Shown: positions 17,657-26,500 of the stretch, one piece after another | Position numbering within the stretch: position 1 is the stretch's first letter | Layout: each line of letters opens with the position of its first letter | Assembly (NCBI RefSeq): GCF_000422945.1 | Contig: NZ_AUHA01000002.1 | Location: 806,001 to 870,000 of the forward strand | Direction: 5' to 3' | Length of the DNA stretch: 64,000 bases | Origin: Daejeonella oryzae DSM 19973 | GTDB taxonomy: Bacteria; Bacteroidota; Bacteroidia; Sphingobacteriales; Sphingobacteriaceae | Translations under genes and position numbers: made by a program | Notes under the pieces: generated by a model | Database searches by the model: none | Told to the model about the DNA's origin: nothing | Seen by the model: only the letters and a program-made list of their open reading frames with translations

Positions 17657-17988
17657 CAACTGACTCTTTTTATGACCGTGTGCACCAAGTTGTGCGCTTA
17701 ATTCCAAGTGGAAGGATAACAACTTACGGTGCTATTGCTGCATACCTCGGATCTAAGGGTTCATCAAGAATGGTGGGCTACGCCATGAATAATTCATTTA
17801 CGGCAATCCCTCAGGTTCCGGCACACCGGGTTGTAAACAGACAGGGCTTACTCAGCGGGAAAGCTCATTTTGGCTCACCAACTCTAATGCAGCAATTACT
17901 GGAAAATGAGGGAATAAAAGTTATTGATGATAAAGTAGTCGATTTTAAAATTTTATTTTGGGACCCTGCTACAGAACTTGATTTCTGA
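17653..17988 (+). CDS. Alkyltransferase-like protein (MGMT family lacking the acceptor cysteine)
   Basis: A 111-aa protein that consists of the DNA-binding, C-terminal domain of O6-alkylguanine-DNA alkyltransferases: IPSGRITTYGAIAAYLG, then AHRVVNRQG. The alkyl-acceptor motif PCHR reads PAHR here, so the acceptor Cys is replaced by Ala and the protein cannot repair by alkyl transfer. Such ATL proteins bind O6-alkylguanine and recruit nucleotide excision repair. It starts at TTG 17653, overlapping the trmB stop (TTGA); no ATG is available before residue 46 or so. Downstream are an AhpD-like protein and tag, and the polymerase I gene. Confidence 0.9.
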   Translation: MTTDSFYDRVHQVVRLIPSGRITTYGAIAAYLGSKGSSRMVGYAMNNSFTAIPQVPAHRVVNRQGLLSGKAHFGSPTLMQQLLENEGIKVIDDKVVDFKILFWDPATELDF

Positions 17989-18024
17989 TTTACTCGGATA
18001 ATTACATAATTTAAAAAATTTATT

Positions 18025-18369
18025 ATGGGAAAACTAATAGAAGAATTTAACGGATATCGTAGCAAAATGAACGACCGGATCATGGAAAGTGCAAATACCA
18101 ATATGAAACGGTTTTTAGCACTTGATACCACCACCTATGCCGAGGGCGCTTTAGATGTTAAAACCAAAGAGATGCTGGGTCTGGTAGCTTCTATGGTTTT
18201 ACGCTGCGACGATTGCATCAAATATCATTTAGGCAAGTGTCATGAAGCTGGAGTAAACAGCACAGAGATGAATGAAATTTTCATGATCGCCAATTTGGTA
18301 GGTGGTTCTATTGTAATTCCGCATTACCGCAGAGCGGTTGAATATTGGGATGAATTATGTGCGCAATAG
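18025..18369 (+). CDS. Carboxymuconolactone decarboxylase/AhpD-like family protein
   Basis: A 114-aa all-helical protein with the AhpD-type redox motif VLRCDDCIKYHLGKCHEAG (CxxC near residue 66) and the trailing PHYRRAVEYWDEL. Family members are small peroxidase-reductases or decarboxylases, usually oligomeric; the CxxC suggests a thiol-disulfide redox role. It lies 36 bp after the alkyltransferase-like gene on the same strand and before tag, hence perhaps part of a stress or alkylation-damage group. Confidence 0.85.
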   Translation: MGKLIEEFNGYRSKMNDRIMESANTNMKRFLALDTTTYAEGALDVKTKEMLGLVASMVLRCDDCIKYHLGKCHEAGVNSTEMNEIFMIANLVGGSIVIPHYRRAVEYWDELCAQ

Positions 18370-18418
18370 GGTTTAAAACAATTGATTTTGTTAATTTCAT
18401 TTTTTAAGTTCTTGCTGC

Positions 18419-19003
18419 ATGACAGACACTTCAAACTTGAATGATCCAAATATTACCCGCTGCACCTGGTGCGGTACAGATCCGCTGTATGTAGAATATC
18501 ATGACAAGGAATGGGGAAAACCGGTATATGATGATAAAATCCTTTTTGAATTTTTGATACTGGAAAGTGCGCAAGCGGGATTAAGCTGGATTACAGTTTT
18601 GCGTAAACGCGAAAATTACAGAAAGGCTTTTGTTGATTTTGATGCAGAAAAAATAGCAAATTTCTCTGCAGATGACATTGAGCGTTTAATGCTTGATGCC
18701 GGCATTATCAGAAACAGACAAAAAATTGAAGCTGCAATAAATAATGCAAAGCTGTTTTTAAAAATTCAGGAAGAATACGGCAGCTTTTCTGATTATATGT
18801 GGGGATTTTTGCCTGATAAAAAACCTATACTTAATTCCTGGGAACAGAATTCCGGTTTACCTGCCCGGACAGAATTATCCGACAGAATAAGTTCGGATAT
18901 GAAGAAAAAGGGCTTCAAATTCTTTGGAAGCACCATATGTTATGCGCACATGCAAGCCACCGGAATGGTAAATGATCATATTACCGGATGCATTTCACGC
19001 TAG
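18419..19003 (+). CDS. tag: DNA-3-methyladenine glycosylase I
   Basis: A 194-aa base-excision repair glycosylase that removes 3-methyladenine. The N-terminal RCTWCGTDPLYVEYHDKEWG carries the zinc-binding Cys and the conserved Trp/Glu residues, followed by ILESAQAGLSWITVLRKRE. The C-terminal KFFGSTICYAHMQATGMVNDH provides the remaining zinc ligands (Cys/His). The N-terminal extension of about 12 residues is variable. It sits in a small alkylation/repair neighbourhood with the ATL protein and polA. Confidence 0.95.
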   Translation: MTDTSNLNDPNITRCTWCGTDPLYVEYHDKEWGKPVYDDKILFEFLILESAQAGLSWITVLRKRENYRKAFVDFDAEKIANFSADDIERLMLDAGIIRNRQKIEAAINNAKLFLKIQEEYGSFSDYMWGFLPDKKPILNSWEQNSGLPARTELSDRISSDMKKKGFKFFGSTICYAHMQATGMVNDHITGCISR

Positions 19004-19142
19004 TCCAATAAACATACTGCAATAAATCAGGATGTTATTAAATTTGAATGATCCTGACAATGGATAAAATTCTATACAATATACTTTAATAGCTCCGGCT
19101 AATGCTGAAGGTAGTAACAGCAATAAAGAACAATTTATACCA

Positions 19143-21944
19143 ATGAAAAAACTATTTCTTTTAGACGCCTTCGCATTAATATACCGGGCACATTTTGCAT
19201 TAAGTAAAAATCCAAGATTTACTTCCGGGGGATTGAATACCTCGGCCATTATGGGATTTACTAACACGCTTCTGGAAGTGCTGAGAAAAGAAAATCCAAG
19301 TCACATGGCGGTGGTTTTCGATACAGATGCCCCAACGGAACGGCATACAGATTACGCTGCGTATAAAGCACATCGTCAGGCCATGCCAGAAGATCTGGCA
19401 TTGGCTATACCATACATTGTGCGCCTCATTGAAGGATTTAACATTCCGGTTATATTTTCTGATGGATATGAAGCCGACGACTTAATTGGAACTTTAGCCA
19501 AAAAAGCCGAGAAAGAAGGTTTTACAGTTTTCTGCATGACTCCTGATAAGGATTTTGGCCAGCTGGTTTCAGAAAATATTTTCATATACAAACCGGCCCG
19601 CATGGGCAACGGTATGGAAATCCAGGGAGTGAAAGAAATCCTGGAAAAGTGGGATGTTGAAAACGTGGAGCAGGTAATAGATATCCTGGGATTATGGGGT
19701 GATGCGGTGGATAACATTCCAGGTATACCCGGTGTGGGCGAAAAAACTGCCAAATTACTTATCAAGTCATACGGATCTATTGAAAATATTATTGCCAATA
19801 GTCATGAGTTAAAAGGAAAACTCCGCGAAAATGTGGAGCAATTTTCTGAGCAGGCACTTATTTCTAAGAAATTGGCAACCATCATGCTTAATGCTCCGGT
19901 AGATCTGGATGTAGATTCCTTACATGTAGATGAGCCAAACCGGGAAGTTTTAGAGCCATTATTTGCCGAACTAGAATTCCGGACCATTGGCAAACGTGTT
20001 TTTGGCGATGAGTTTAAGGTAACCGAAATAAGCACAGGGAGCACTTCGGGGCAGATGGATCTTTTTGGAACGGCTTCTACAAAGGAAAATACAGTTAGTA
20101 ATGAAATCACTCCGCAGGAAGCTGCTCCTTTAAGGAATATTAATAACACAACTCATGAGTATCATCTGGCGGATTCGAAAGAGAAAAGACAGGACTTAAT
20201 ATCCATTCTCGGGCGGAATACCTCTTTTTGCTTTGATACAGAAACTACTCACCTGGATGCTAATGATTGTGAGCTGGTTGGATTATCTTTTTCTATTAAA
20301 GCGGGCGAGGCCTGGTATGTCCCCCTGTCTGCAGACCAGACTGAATGTCAAACCTGTATTGATGAATTCAGGGAGCTTTTTGAGAATGAAAGAATCGCCA
20401 AATCAGGTCAAAATTTAAAATATGATATATTGGTTCTCAGCTGGTATGGAATCAATGTAAAAGGCGAATTGTTTGATACCATGCTTGCCCATTATTTGCT
20501 CGATCCGGATTCAAGGCATAATATGGATCTTCTTTCAGAGAATTATCTGGGATATTCGCCGGTAAGCATTACCTCACTAATTGGAAATAAAGGCAAGAAA
20601 CAAGGCAATATGCGTGATGTTGAGCTGGAGCTGATTAAAGAATATGCAGCCGAGGACGCGGATATTACGCTTCAGCTAAAAGATGTTTTTGAACCTCTGC
20701 TAAAAAAGGTTGATGCCGATAAGCTTGCCAAAGATGTAGAAAACCCATTGATTTATGTGCTTTGTGATATGGAACGCGAAGGCGTTAAAGTAGATCAGGA
20801 AGCTCTTGCCGAATTTTCTAAAACATTAAAAACAGATCTTAATCTGCTGGAGCATACCATATATGAAAAGGCCGGAGTCAAATTCAACATCGCTTCACCA
20901 AAGCAATTAGGCGAAGTTTTATTTGACAAATTACAGCTTGATCCAAAAGCTAAAAAAACAAAAACCGGGCAGTATCAAACCGGGGAAGATGTTTTAACAG
21001 GCCTGGCAAATAAAAGTGATATCGTTAAAGAAATTCTGGATTTCAGACAATTACAGAAATTAAAATCTACCTACGTAGACTCTCTTCCCCTATTAATCAA
21101 CAAAAAAACCGGAAGAATCCATACTTCCTATAATCAGGCTGTTGCATCTACCGGGAGATTGAGTTCTAATAATCCCAATCTTCAAAATATTCCAATCAGA
21201 ACTGAACGTGGACGTGAAGTAAGAAGAGCTTTTATTCCAAGGGATGAAAATCATGTTATTCTTTCTGCGGATTATTCACAAATCGAACTTCGCTTAATAG
21301 CCGAGATCAGCCGGGATGAAAACATGATGGAAGCTTTTGTACAAGGTCTGGATATCCACACGGCAACAGCTGCAAAAGTGTATGGCATTTCATTAGATGA
21401 GGTAACATCTTCTCAGCGGCGTAACGCCAAAGCGGTAAACTTCGGGATTATTTATGGACAGTCGGCTTTTGGGCTTTCCCAGAGTTTAGCTATTCCCAGA
21501 AAAGAAGCAGCCGAAATCATTGATAACTATTTTAACCAGTATCCGGGAATCAAAAAATACATGAATGATACCATGCAGTCGGCACGTGAAAATGGCTATG
21601 TAGAAACCATTATGGGCCGCCGCCGCTACCTGCGGGATATTAATTCTGCCAACGCAACCGTAAGGGGATTTGCAGAACGAAATGCAATAAATGCTCCTAT
21701 ACAAGGTTCAGCCGCTGATATGATAAAGATTGCCATGATTCATATTCATCAGGATATTATCGATCAGAAATTACAGTCAAAAATGACCATGCAGGTTCAT
21801 GATGAATTGGTGTTTGATGTTCTGCGTGCTGAAGTTGAACCCATGAAAATAATTATCGAGAACAGAATGAAACATGCTATAAAGACTGAAGTGCCTATTT
21901 TGGTAGAAATTGGCCAGGGAAATAACTGGCTTGAGGCGCACTGA
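19143..21944 (+). CDS. polA: DNA polymerase I
   Basis: A 933-aa three-domain family A polymerase used in Okazaki fragment processing and excision repair. 5-prime nuclease domain at about 1-300 (LLDAFALIYRAHFAL, SDGYEADDLIGTLAKKAE, GDAVDNIPGIPGVGEKTA). 3-prime to 5-prime exonuclease at about 350-530 with intact acidic residues (CFDTETTHLD near 364, YAAEDADITLQL), so proofreading should be active. Polymerase domain with motif A ADYSQIELR near 710, motif B RRNAKAVNFGIIYG near 760 and motif C QVHDELVF near 885. Complete length. Confidence 0.98.
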   Translation: MKKLFLLDAFALIYRAHFALSKNPRFTSGGLNTSAIMGFTNTLLEVLRKENPSHMAVVFDTDAPTERHTDYAAYKAHRQAMPEDLALAIPYIVRLIEGFNIPVIFSDGYEADDLIGTLAKKAEKEGFTVFCMTPDKDFGQLVSENIFIYKPARMGNGMEIQGVKEILEKWDVENVEQVIDILGLWGDAVDNIPGIPGVGEKTAKLLIKSYGSIENIIANSHELKGKLRENVEQFSEQALISKKLATIMLNAPVDLDVDSLHVDEPNREVLEPLFAELEFRTIGKRVFGDEFKVTEISTGSTSGQMDLFGTASTKENTVSNEITPQEAAPLRNINNTTHEYHLADSKEKRQDLISILGRNTSFCFDTETTHLDANDCELVGLSFSIKAGEAWYVPLSADQTECQTCIDEFRELFENERIAKSGQNLKYDILVLSWYGINVKGELFDTMLAHYLLDPDSRHNMDLLSENYLGYSPVSITSLIGNKGKKQGNMRDVELELIKEYAAEDADITLQLKDVFEPLLKKVDADKLAKDVENPLIYVLCDMEREGVKVDQEALAEFSKTLKTDLNLLEHTIYEKAGVKFNIASPKQLGEVLFDKLQLDPKAKKTKTGQYQTGEDVLTGLANKSDIVKEILDFRQLQKLKSTYVDSLPLLINKKTGRIHTSYNQAVASTGRLSSNNPNLQNIPIRTERGREVRRAFIPRDENHVILSADYSQIELRLIAEISRDENMMEAFVQGLDIHTATAAKVYGISLDEVTSSQRRNAKAVNFGIIYGQSAFGLSQSLAIPRKEAAEIIDNYFNQYPGIKKYMNDTMQSARENGYVETIMGRRRYLRDINSANATVRGFAERNAINAPIQGSAADMIKIAMIHIHQDIIDQKLQSKMTMQVHDELVFDVLRAEVEPMKIIIENRMKHAIKTEVPILVEIGQGNNWLEAH

Positions 21945-22124
21945 TAATTCTATAAGTTCCAATTTTAATTCTGTTTACTGTATGATGACTGCTTAGGCTT
22001 CTATCCTCACTTAAATTTTACAACCATAAAATCTCTCTGATTCATCGATAAAACTTATTTAATTGATTAAAGAAGATTTTTTATTAATTGAATGTTTACT
22101 ATATTGATATTCAATTATTCTTCC

Positions 22125-23558
22125 ATGAATGTAATCCACCTGAGTGCCGAATGTTACCCTGTTGCAAAAGTTGGAGGCTTGGGCGATGTTGTAGGGGCCT
22201 TACCTAAATATTTAAATTCATTGGGCATAAATGCCTGCGTAGTGCTTCCGTATTACGATCGCAAATTTGTAAGGGAAAGTAATTTCGAAACCGTGTATGA
22301 AGGTTGCGGCAAATTAGGTCATCAAAAATTCGATTTTATTATTCTTAAAGAAATTACAGATAAGCTGGGGTTTCCATTATATCTCATCAAAATTCCGGGC
22401 CTTCTTGACCGTCAGGAAGTATATTCCTACCCTGATGAAACAGAACAATTTGTGGCTTTTCAACTGGCATTTTTAGAATGGATGGTTCAAACGAATAATG
22501 AACCTGATGTAATTCATTGTCATGATCATCATACGGGTCTTATTCCCTTTCTTGTTTCCCATTCTTCTCTTTATAATTCGTTAAAAAATGTTCCAACTAT
22601 CTGCACTATTCACAATGGTGAATATCAGGGATGGATTGGATGGGATAAAGTAAGTTATCTGCCCGAGATTGATCTTTCAAAATCAGGTTTATTAGATTGG
22701 GGAGGATGTATTAATTCTCTGGCAACTGCTGTTAAATGCTGCTGGAGATTTACAACCGTATCGCCGGGTTATTTAAAGGAACTATCTGTTAATTCGAACG
22801 GACTTGAATTGCTTTTTCAGATGGAAGAAAAAAAAGGCATCGGAATTATTAACGGGATAGATACACAGGTTTGGGATCCAAAAACAGATGAACGATTAAT
22901 CAAAAATTATGATGTTAAAAGCTTTACCGCGGGGAAAAAAGAGAACAAAAAACATTTGTGCAATCAATTTGAACTTAATGCAGATCTGCCGCTGATAGTA
23001 TTTATCGGAAGGCTGGTAGGAGAAAAAGGTGCTGATCTTTTGCCTGAAATCATTAAGCAAACCTTTAAAGCCTATCAAAATAAAGTAAGCATACTGATTC
23101 TGGGTTCAGGAGAAAAAATTATAGAGAAGGAACTGCTGTCTCTTAAAGCTAAATACAAAAAACAGTTTGCTTTATTCATTGGTTACGATGAAGATCTTGC
23201 CCACAGAATTTACGCCGGAGCTGATTTTATTCTGATGCCATCGCGTGTTGAACCCTGTGGATTAAATCAGCTTTATTCCTTAAGATACGGTACCTTACCA
23301 ATTGTTAACAATACAGGCGGATTAGGAGATACTATCATTGATTTTGAGGAAGCAAATGGATACGGAATTTTGTTTGATCATGCAGCTGTGTCTGACGCCA
23401 TGACTGCTGTTGCAAGAGCAATTACACTTTATAATGATGAGAAAAAACTATCTCTGATAAGAAAAAAGATGATGAATTTGAATTTCTCCTGGGATAAATC
23501 AGCAAAAGAATATATACAATTATATAAAAGCTTAATAAAAGAAAAACATGGATTATAA
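22125..23558 (+). CDS. glgA: Glycogen synthase (ADP-glucose type, GT5)
   Basis: The start is taken at ATG 22125 (MNVIHLSAECYPVAKVGG); the frame is open upstream to an ATG at 22092, but residues added there (MFTILIFNYSS) do not fit the family. The protein of about 477 aa has the GT5 signatures: AKVGGLGDVVGALPKYL (ADP-glucose loop), the CHDHHTGLIP region, NGIDTQVWDP, and MPSRVEPCGLNQLYSLRYGT with the catalytic Glu region and GGLGDT. It transfers glucose from ADP-glucose to growing glycogen. The end overlaps glgC by 11 bp, so the two enzymes of ADP-glucose use and supply are co-expressed. Confidence 0.95.
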   Translation: MNVIHLSAECYPVAKVGGLGDVVGALPKYLNSLGINACVVLPYYDRKFVRESNFETVYEGCGKLGHQKFDFIILKEITDKLGFPLYLIKIPGLLDRQEVYSYPDETEQFVAFQLAFLEWMVQTNNEPDVIHCHDHHTGLIPFLVSHSSLYNSLKNVPTICTIHNGEYQGWIGWDKVSYLPEIDLSKSGLLDWGGCINSLATAVKCCWRFTTVSPGYLKELSVNSNGLELLFQMEEKKGIGIINGIDTQVWDPKTDERLIKNYDVKSFTAGKKENKKHLCNQFELNADLPLIVFIGRLVGEKGADLLPEIIKQTFKAYQNKVSILILGSGEKIIEKELLSLKAKYKKQFALFIGYDEDLAHRIYAGADFILMPSRVEPCGLNQLYSLRYGTLPIVNNTGGLGDTIIDFEEANGYGILFDHAAVSDAMTAVARAITLYNDEKKLSLIRKKMMNLNFSWDKSAKEYIQLYKSLIKEKHGL

Positions 23559-24816
23559 AGTAATTTGCGTAGTACTTGGCGGCGGACAAGGTTCACGGCT
23601 ATACCCATTAACATCAACCCGCTCTAAACCTGCTGTTCCAATTGCCGGAAAATACCGACTGGTGGATATCCCGATATCCAATTGCATGAATTCAGGTATC
23701 GAACGTATTTTCGTGGTTACCCAGTTTAATTCTGCTTCATTAAACAAGCATATAAAAAACACCTATCACTTTAGCATTTTTAGTGATGCATTTGTAGATA
23801 TTCTTGCTGCAGAGCAAACTCCTCATAATACAACCTGGTTTCAGGGTACTGCCGACGCAGTTCGACAATGTGCGCATCATTTTGCTCAGCATGATTATGA
23901 CTATTTGTTAATCCTTTCGGGAGATCAGTTATACCAGATGGATTTTCAGCAGATGATTAAAAACCACGTTGAAAATGGCGCAGAAATTTCTATAGCTACT
24001 ATTCCGGTTCATGAAAGAGAAACATCTGCTTTCGGGATTTTAAAAACAGATAAGGATCATTTTATAACTGAATTTATAGAAAAACCTAAAGGTGATGTAT
24101 TAGGAGATTGGGTATCTGATACCGGAGAAGCAATGAAAGCGCAGGGCCGGAATTATTTGGCTTCCATGGGGATATATGTATTCAATCGCGGGCTGTTATT
24201 AAGCCTTTTATCAGAAAATGATTATACCGATTTTGGTAAGGAACTAATTCCTCAATCTTTAAAAGAGCATAAAGTTATTAGCTATCAATACGAAGGGTAT
24301 TGGACCGATATTGGAAACATTCATTCGTTTTTCGAAGCAAATATTGGACTAACCGATGATATTCCGCTGTTTAATTTATTCGATAAGCATCCTATTTTTT
24401 CCAGAGCCAGAATGCTCCCGCCAAGTAAAATTTCTGGTACTACATTAGAAAAAACAGTTATTGCAGATGGCTGTATCATTAATGCGAGCCGGATAGAGCG
24501 CTCAGTAATCGGAATCAGAACTCGTATTGGGTACGGAACTACAATTGTAAATACCTACGTAATGGGTAGCGATTATTATCAAACTTTAGACAAGCTGAAT
24601 GAAGCCAAATCCGCAAGTCATCCTATAATGGGTATTGGCGAGCGCTGCTATATCAAAAATGCAATCCTGGATAAAAATTGCTTTATTGGAAATGATGTAA
24701 GGATTATTGGAAAGCCCGAAATGCCTGACGGGGATTTCGATAGTTATACCTGCAAAGACGGGATTATTGTAATTAAGAAAGGTGCCATTATCCCAAATGG
24801 AATGGTAATATCTTAA
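23548..24816 (+). CDS. glgC: Glucose-1-phosphate adenylyltransferase
   Basis: A 422-aa enzyme that forms ADP-glucose from ATP and glucose-1-phosphate, the committed step of glycogen synthesis. N-terminal nucleotidyltransferase motif VLGGGQGSRLYPLTSTRSKP, then GDQLYQMDFQQMI, the sugar-phosphate loop ITEFIEKPKG, and a C-terminal left-handed beta-helix (hexapeptide) region with IINASRIERSVIGIRTRIG. Start overlaps glgA by 11 bp. No other glycogen genes (branching or debranching enzyme) follow; a strong terminator ends the unit. Confidence 0.96.
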   Translation: MDYKVICVVLGGGQGSRLYPLTSTRSKPAVPIAGKYRLVDIPISNCMNSGIERIFVVTQFNSASLNKHIKNTYHFSIFSDAFVDILAAEQTPHNTTWFQGTADAVRQCAHHFAQHDYDYLLILSGDQLYQMDFQQMIKNHVENGAEISIATIPVHERETSAFGILKTDKDHFITEFIEKPKGDVLGDWVSDTGEAMKAQGRNYLASMGIYVFNRGLLLSLLSENDYTDFGKELIPQSLKEHKVISYQYEGYWTDIGNIHSFFEANIGLTDDIPLFNLFDKHPIFSRARMLPPSKISGTTLEKTVIADGCIINASRIERSVIGIRTRIGYGTTIVNTYVMGSDYYQTLDKLNEAKSASHPIMGIGERCYIKNAILDKNCFIGNDVRIIGKPEMPDGDFDSYTCKDGIIVIKKGAIIPNGMVIS

Positions 24817-24832
24817 GCCTAATAAGTAGAAA

Positions 24833-24861
24833 ACAAAAAAGCTCTCAAAGGGCTTTTTTGT
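24833..24861. terminator. Terminator after glgC
   Basis: ACAAAAAAGC at 24833-24842 pairs with GCTTTTTTGT at 24852-24861, a 10-bp stem with a 9-base loop. It lies between glgC and the oppositely oriented MBL gene and can act on both strands. Confidence 0.8.
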
Positions 24862-24864
24862 TTA

Positions 24865-25542
24865 TTAAAGAATTATAGAATCTCCAATAGGGAGAATCTT
24901 TAAATTTATTCCGGCAGCAGAAAACTTGCGTTTGGTTTCTTCCTCATCAATCATGATTACCGGGAAAGTGTTGTAATGGATAGCCACTACATTCTTACAG
25001 TTAATCAAACGACTTGCTTTTATAGCGCCATCAACTCCCATTGTAAAATTATCCCCGATAGGTAAAAATGCCCAGTCAAGGTGCTCGTCTGCCAGAAATT
25101 GCATGTCGGAGTGTAAAGCTGTATCACCTGCAAAATAGATTTTTGTTCCATCAGCATCAACGATAAATCCAGCCGGATTTCCTCCATAAGTCCCATCAGG
25201 CATTGAGCTTGAATGTAAGGCATGCACCATTTTCACTTGGCCGAAATCAAATTGGTATGATCCTCCGATATTCATAGTATGCGTATTAGAAATCCCCTTT
25301 GAGGATAACCAGGATACCATATCAGCAATGCAGATTACCTTCGCAGAACTGTTTTTTTGAATTTCTTCCAAATCAGCAATATGATCTTCATGACCATGCG
25401 ACAGTAAGATATAGTCTGGTTTTAACTGGCTTACATCTATATGAGCAGCCAGCTTGTTAGGCCTGATGAAAGGATCAAAAAGCAATACATTAGCCGAGAG
25501 TTCCAGCTGGATGCAGGAATGACCTAAGAAAGTGGCTTTCAT
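24865..25542 (-). CDS. Metallo-beta-lactamase fold hydrolase (UPF0173 type)
   Basis: A 225-aa metal-dependent hydrolase. The signature SHGHEDHIADL near residue 53 supplies the HxHxDH zinc ligands, and VMVHALHSSSMPDGTYGG together with YFAGDTALHSDM (Asp ligand) and AIHYNTFP (last His ligand) complete the fold. This pattern is that of UPF0173/L-ascorbate-6-phosphate-lactonase-like enzymes; the substrate cannot be named. It lies 9 bp downstream of ybaB and is probably co-transcribed. Confidence 0.85.
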   Translation of the reverse strand: MKATFLGHSCIQLELSANVLLFDPFIRPNKLAAHIDVSQLKPDYILLSHGHEDHIADLEEIQKNSSAKVICIADMVSWLSSKGISNTHTMNIGGSYQFDFGQVKMVHALHSSSMPDGTYGGNPAGFIVDADGTKIYFAGDTALHSDMQFLADEHLDWAFLPIGDNFTMGVDGAIKASRLINCKNVVAIHYNTFPVIMIDEEETKRKFSAAGINLKILPIGDSIIL

Positions 25543-25551
25543 AATTTCTTC

Positions 25552-25857
25552 TTACTTACCAAAAATATTGCCTAATCCACCCATCATATCGCGGGTAGCA
25601 GCCTGCATTTCATTCTGACTAACTGTTTCTGCCTGTACCAATACTTTATTCATTACTGTTACCAGCAACTCTTCAAGTTCTTCCTTTTCGGCAGATTTTA
25701 GAAATTCAGAGTCAATTTCTATAGAGGTGATGGTTTTACTTGCAGTAGCATGTACTTTAATTTTTCCACCTTCTATTTCAGCGTTAACCGAAATATTATC
25801 CAGGTTTTTTTTTATCTCTTCTGCCTTCTTCTGAGCTTCTAATAGTTTATCGAACAT
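25552..25857 (-). CDS. YbaB/EbfC family nucleoid-associated protein
   Basis: A 101-aa DNA-binding protein. The conserved core AEIEGGKIKVHATASKTITSIEIDSEFL, then helix KEELEELLVTVMNKVLVQAE, is characteristic of YbaB, which forms homodimers that coat DNA. In many bacteria ybaB sits beside dnaX/recR, but not here. A TAATTTTG -7 box lies on the minus strand at 25874-25881. Confidence 0.85.
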   Translation of the reverse strand: MFDKLLEAQKKAEEIKKNLDNISVNAEIEGGKIKVHATASKTITSIEIDSEFLKSAEKEELEELLVTVMNKVLVQAETVSQNEMQAATRDMMGGLGNIFGK

Positions 25858-25873
25858 ATCATTTTGATTTATT

Positions 25874-25881
25874 CAAAATTA
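25874..25881 (-). promoter_or_regulatory. -7 box upstream of ybaB
   Basis: TAATTTTG on the minus strand (exact TAnnTTTG), 17 bp before the ybaB start, predicting a leader of about 12 nt. Confidence 0.5.
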
Positions 25882-25902
25882 ACATTCTTAATTCATAAAG
25901 GT

Positions 25903-26283
25903 TTAAATAGTGCTGCGGATAATATCCGGAGATAATGGTTTGGATATAAATCCGCTGACGGAAGAATATGTATGTGATCTTAAAATATCTTTTTCGTCAA
26001 CAGATGAAGTCACAATAAAAATTCGGATGATTTTTATAAGTTCCAGACGAATAGTCTCAAACAGATCCAAAAAATCCCAACCATCAATAACGGGCATATT
26101 GAGGTCTAAAAGAATCACATCAGGCAATGCCTGAATATTTTTTTTATTGTTTTTTATAAAATCAATTGCTTTCTCAGCTTCTGTAAAGCTGGTGTAATCA
26201 TCAAAAAGCTGATGCTTTTCGATCATAATTTGTGCTATCCGCTGATGTATTGAGTCGTCGTCAATTATAAATACTTTGCTCAT
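25903..26283 (-). CDS. Single-domain response regulator (receiver only)
   Basis: A 126-aa receiver domain without an output domain. It has the acid pair in FIIDDDSIH, phospho-acceptor Asp in VILLDLNMPVIDGW, the Thr/Ser in IFIVTSSVD and Lys in FISKPLSPD. Such stand-alone receivers act by protein-protein contact (for example CheY or phosphorelay type). The nearest histidine kinase is not in the window. It is shifted from the ybaB promoter, so is its own transcription unit. Confidence 0.88.
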   Translation of the reverse strand: MSKVFIIDDDSIHQRIAQIMIEKHQLFDDYTSFTEAEKAIDFIKNNKKNIQALPDVILLDLNMPVIDGWDFLDLFETIRLELIKIIRIFIVTSSVDEKDILRSHTYSSVSGFISKPLSPDIIRSTI

Positions 26284-26349
26284 TTTACTGGTAACGCCTC
26301 ATAAATAATTTATTTCCAATTCTTCTGATATCCCAATGGCGATTAAGAT

Positions 26350-26454
26350 ATGAGAGCTAAAGGTATTATGTTTTGCGATATAAATCCTCTGGATTATTGG
26401 ACACGTATTCAGTTTACGTTTAAAGATGGCTTAGGTTACAATAAAACTCTCTGA
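26350..26454 (+). CDS. Possible small ORF (34 aa) in the gap between the receiver gene and the serine hydrolase
   Basis: The 217-bp gap between two minus-strand genes contains an ATG at 26350 followed by 34 codons and TGA: MRAKGIMFCDINPLDYWTR and then IQFTFKDGLGYNKTL. It looks more protein-like than the surrounding shadow frames, but has no visible ribosome binding site or homologue that I recognise. It may also be a decayed gene fragment. Low confidence. Confidence 0.2.
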   Translation: MRAKGIMFCDINPLDYWTRIQFTFKDGLGYNKTL

Positions 26455-26500
26455 TTTATTGGAGGATAATTAACCAAACCGTCCTATAATTATTTAAAAT

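Noticed and set aside
19376-19798. 140-aa minus-strand open frame inside polA
   Set aside because: Lies wholly within polA in antisense; no start context or protein motifs.
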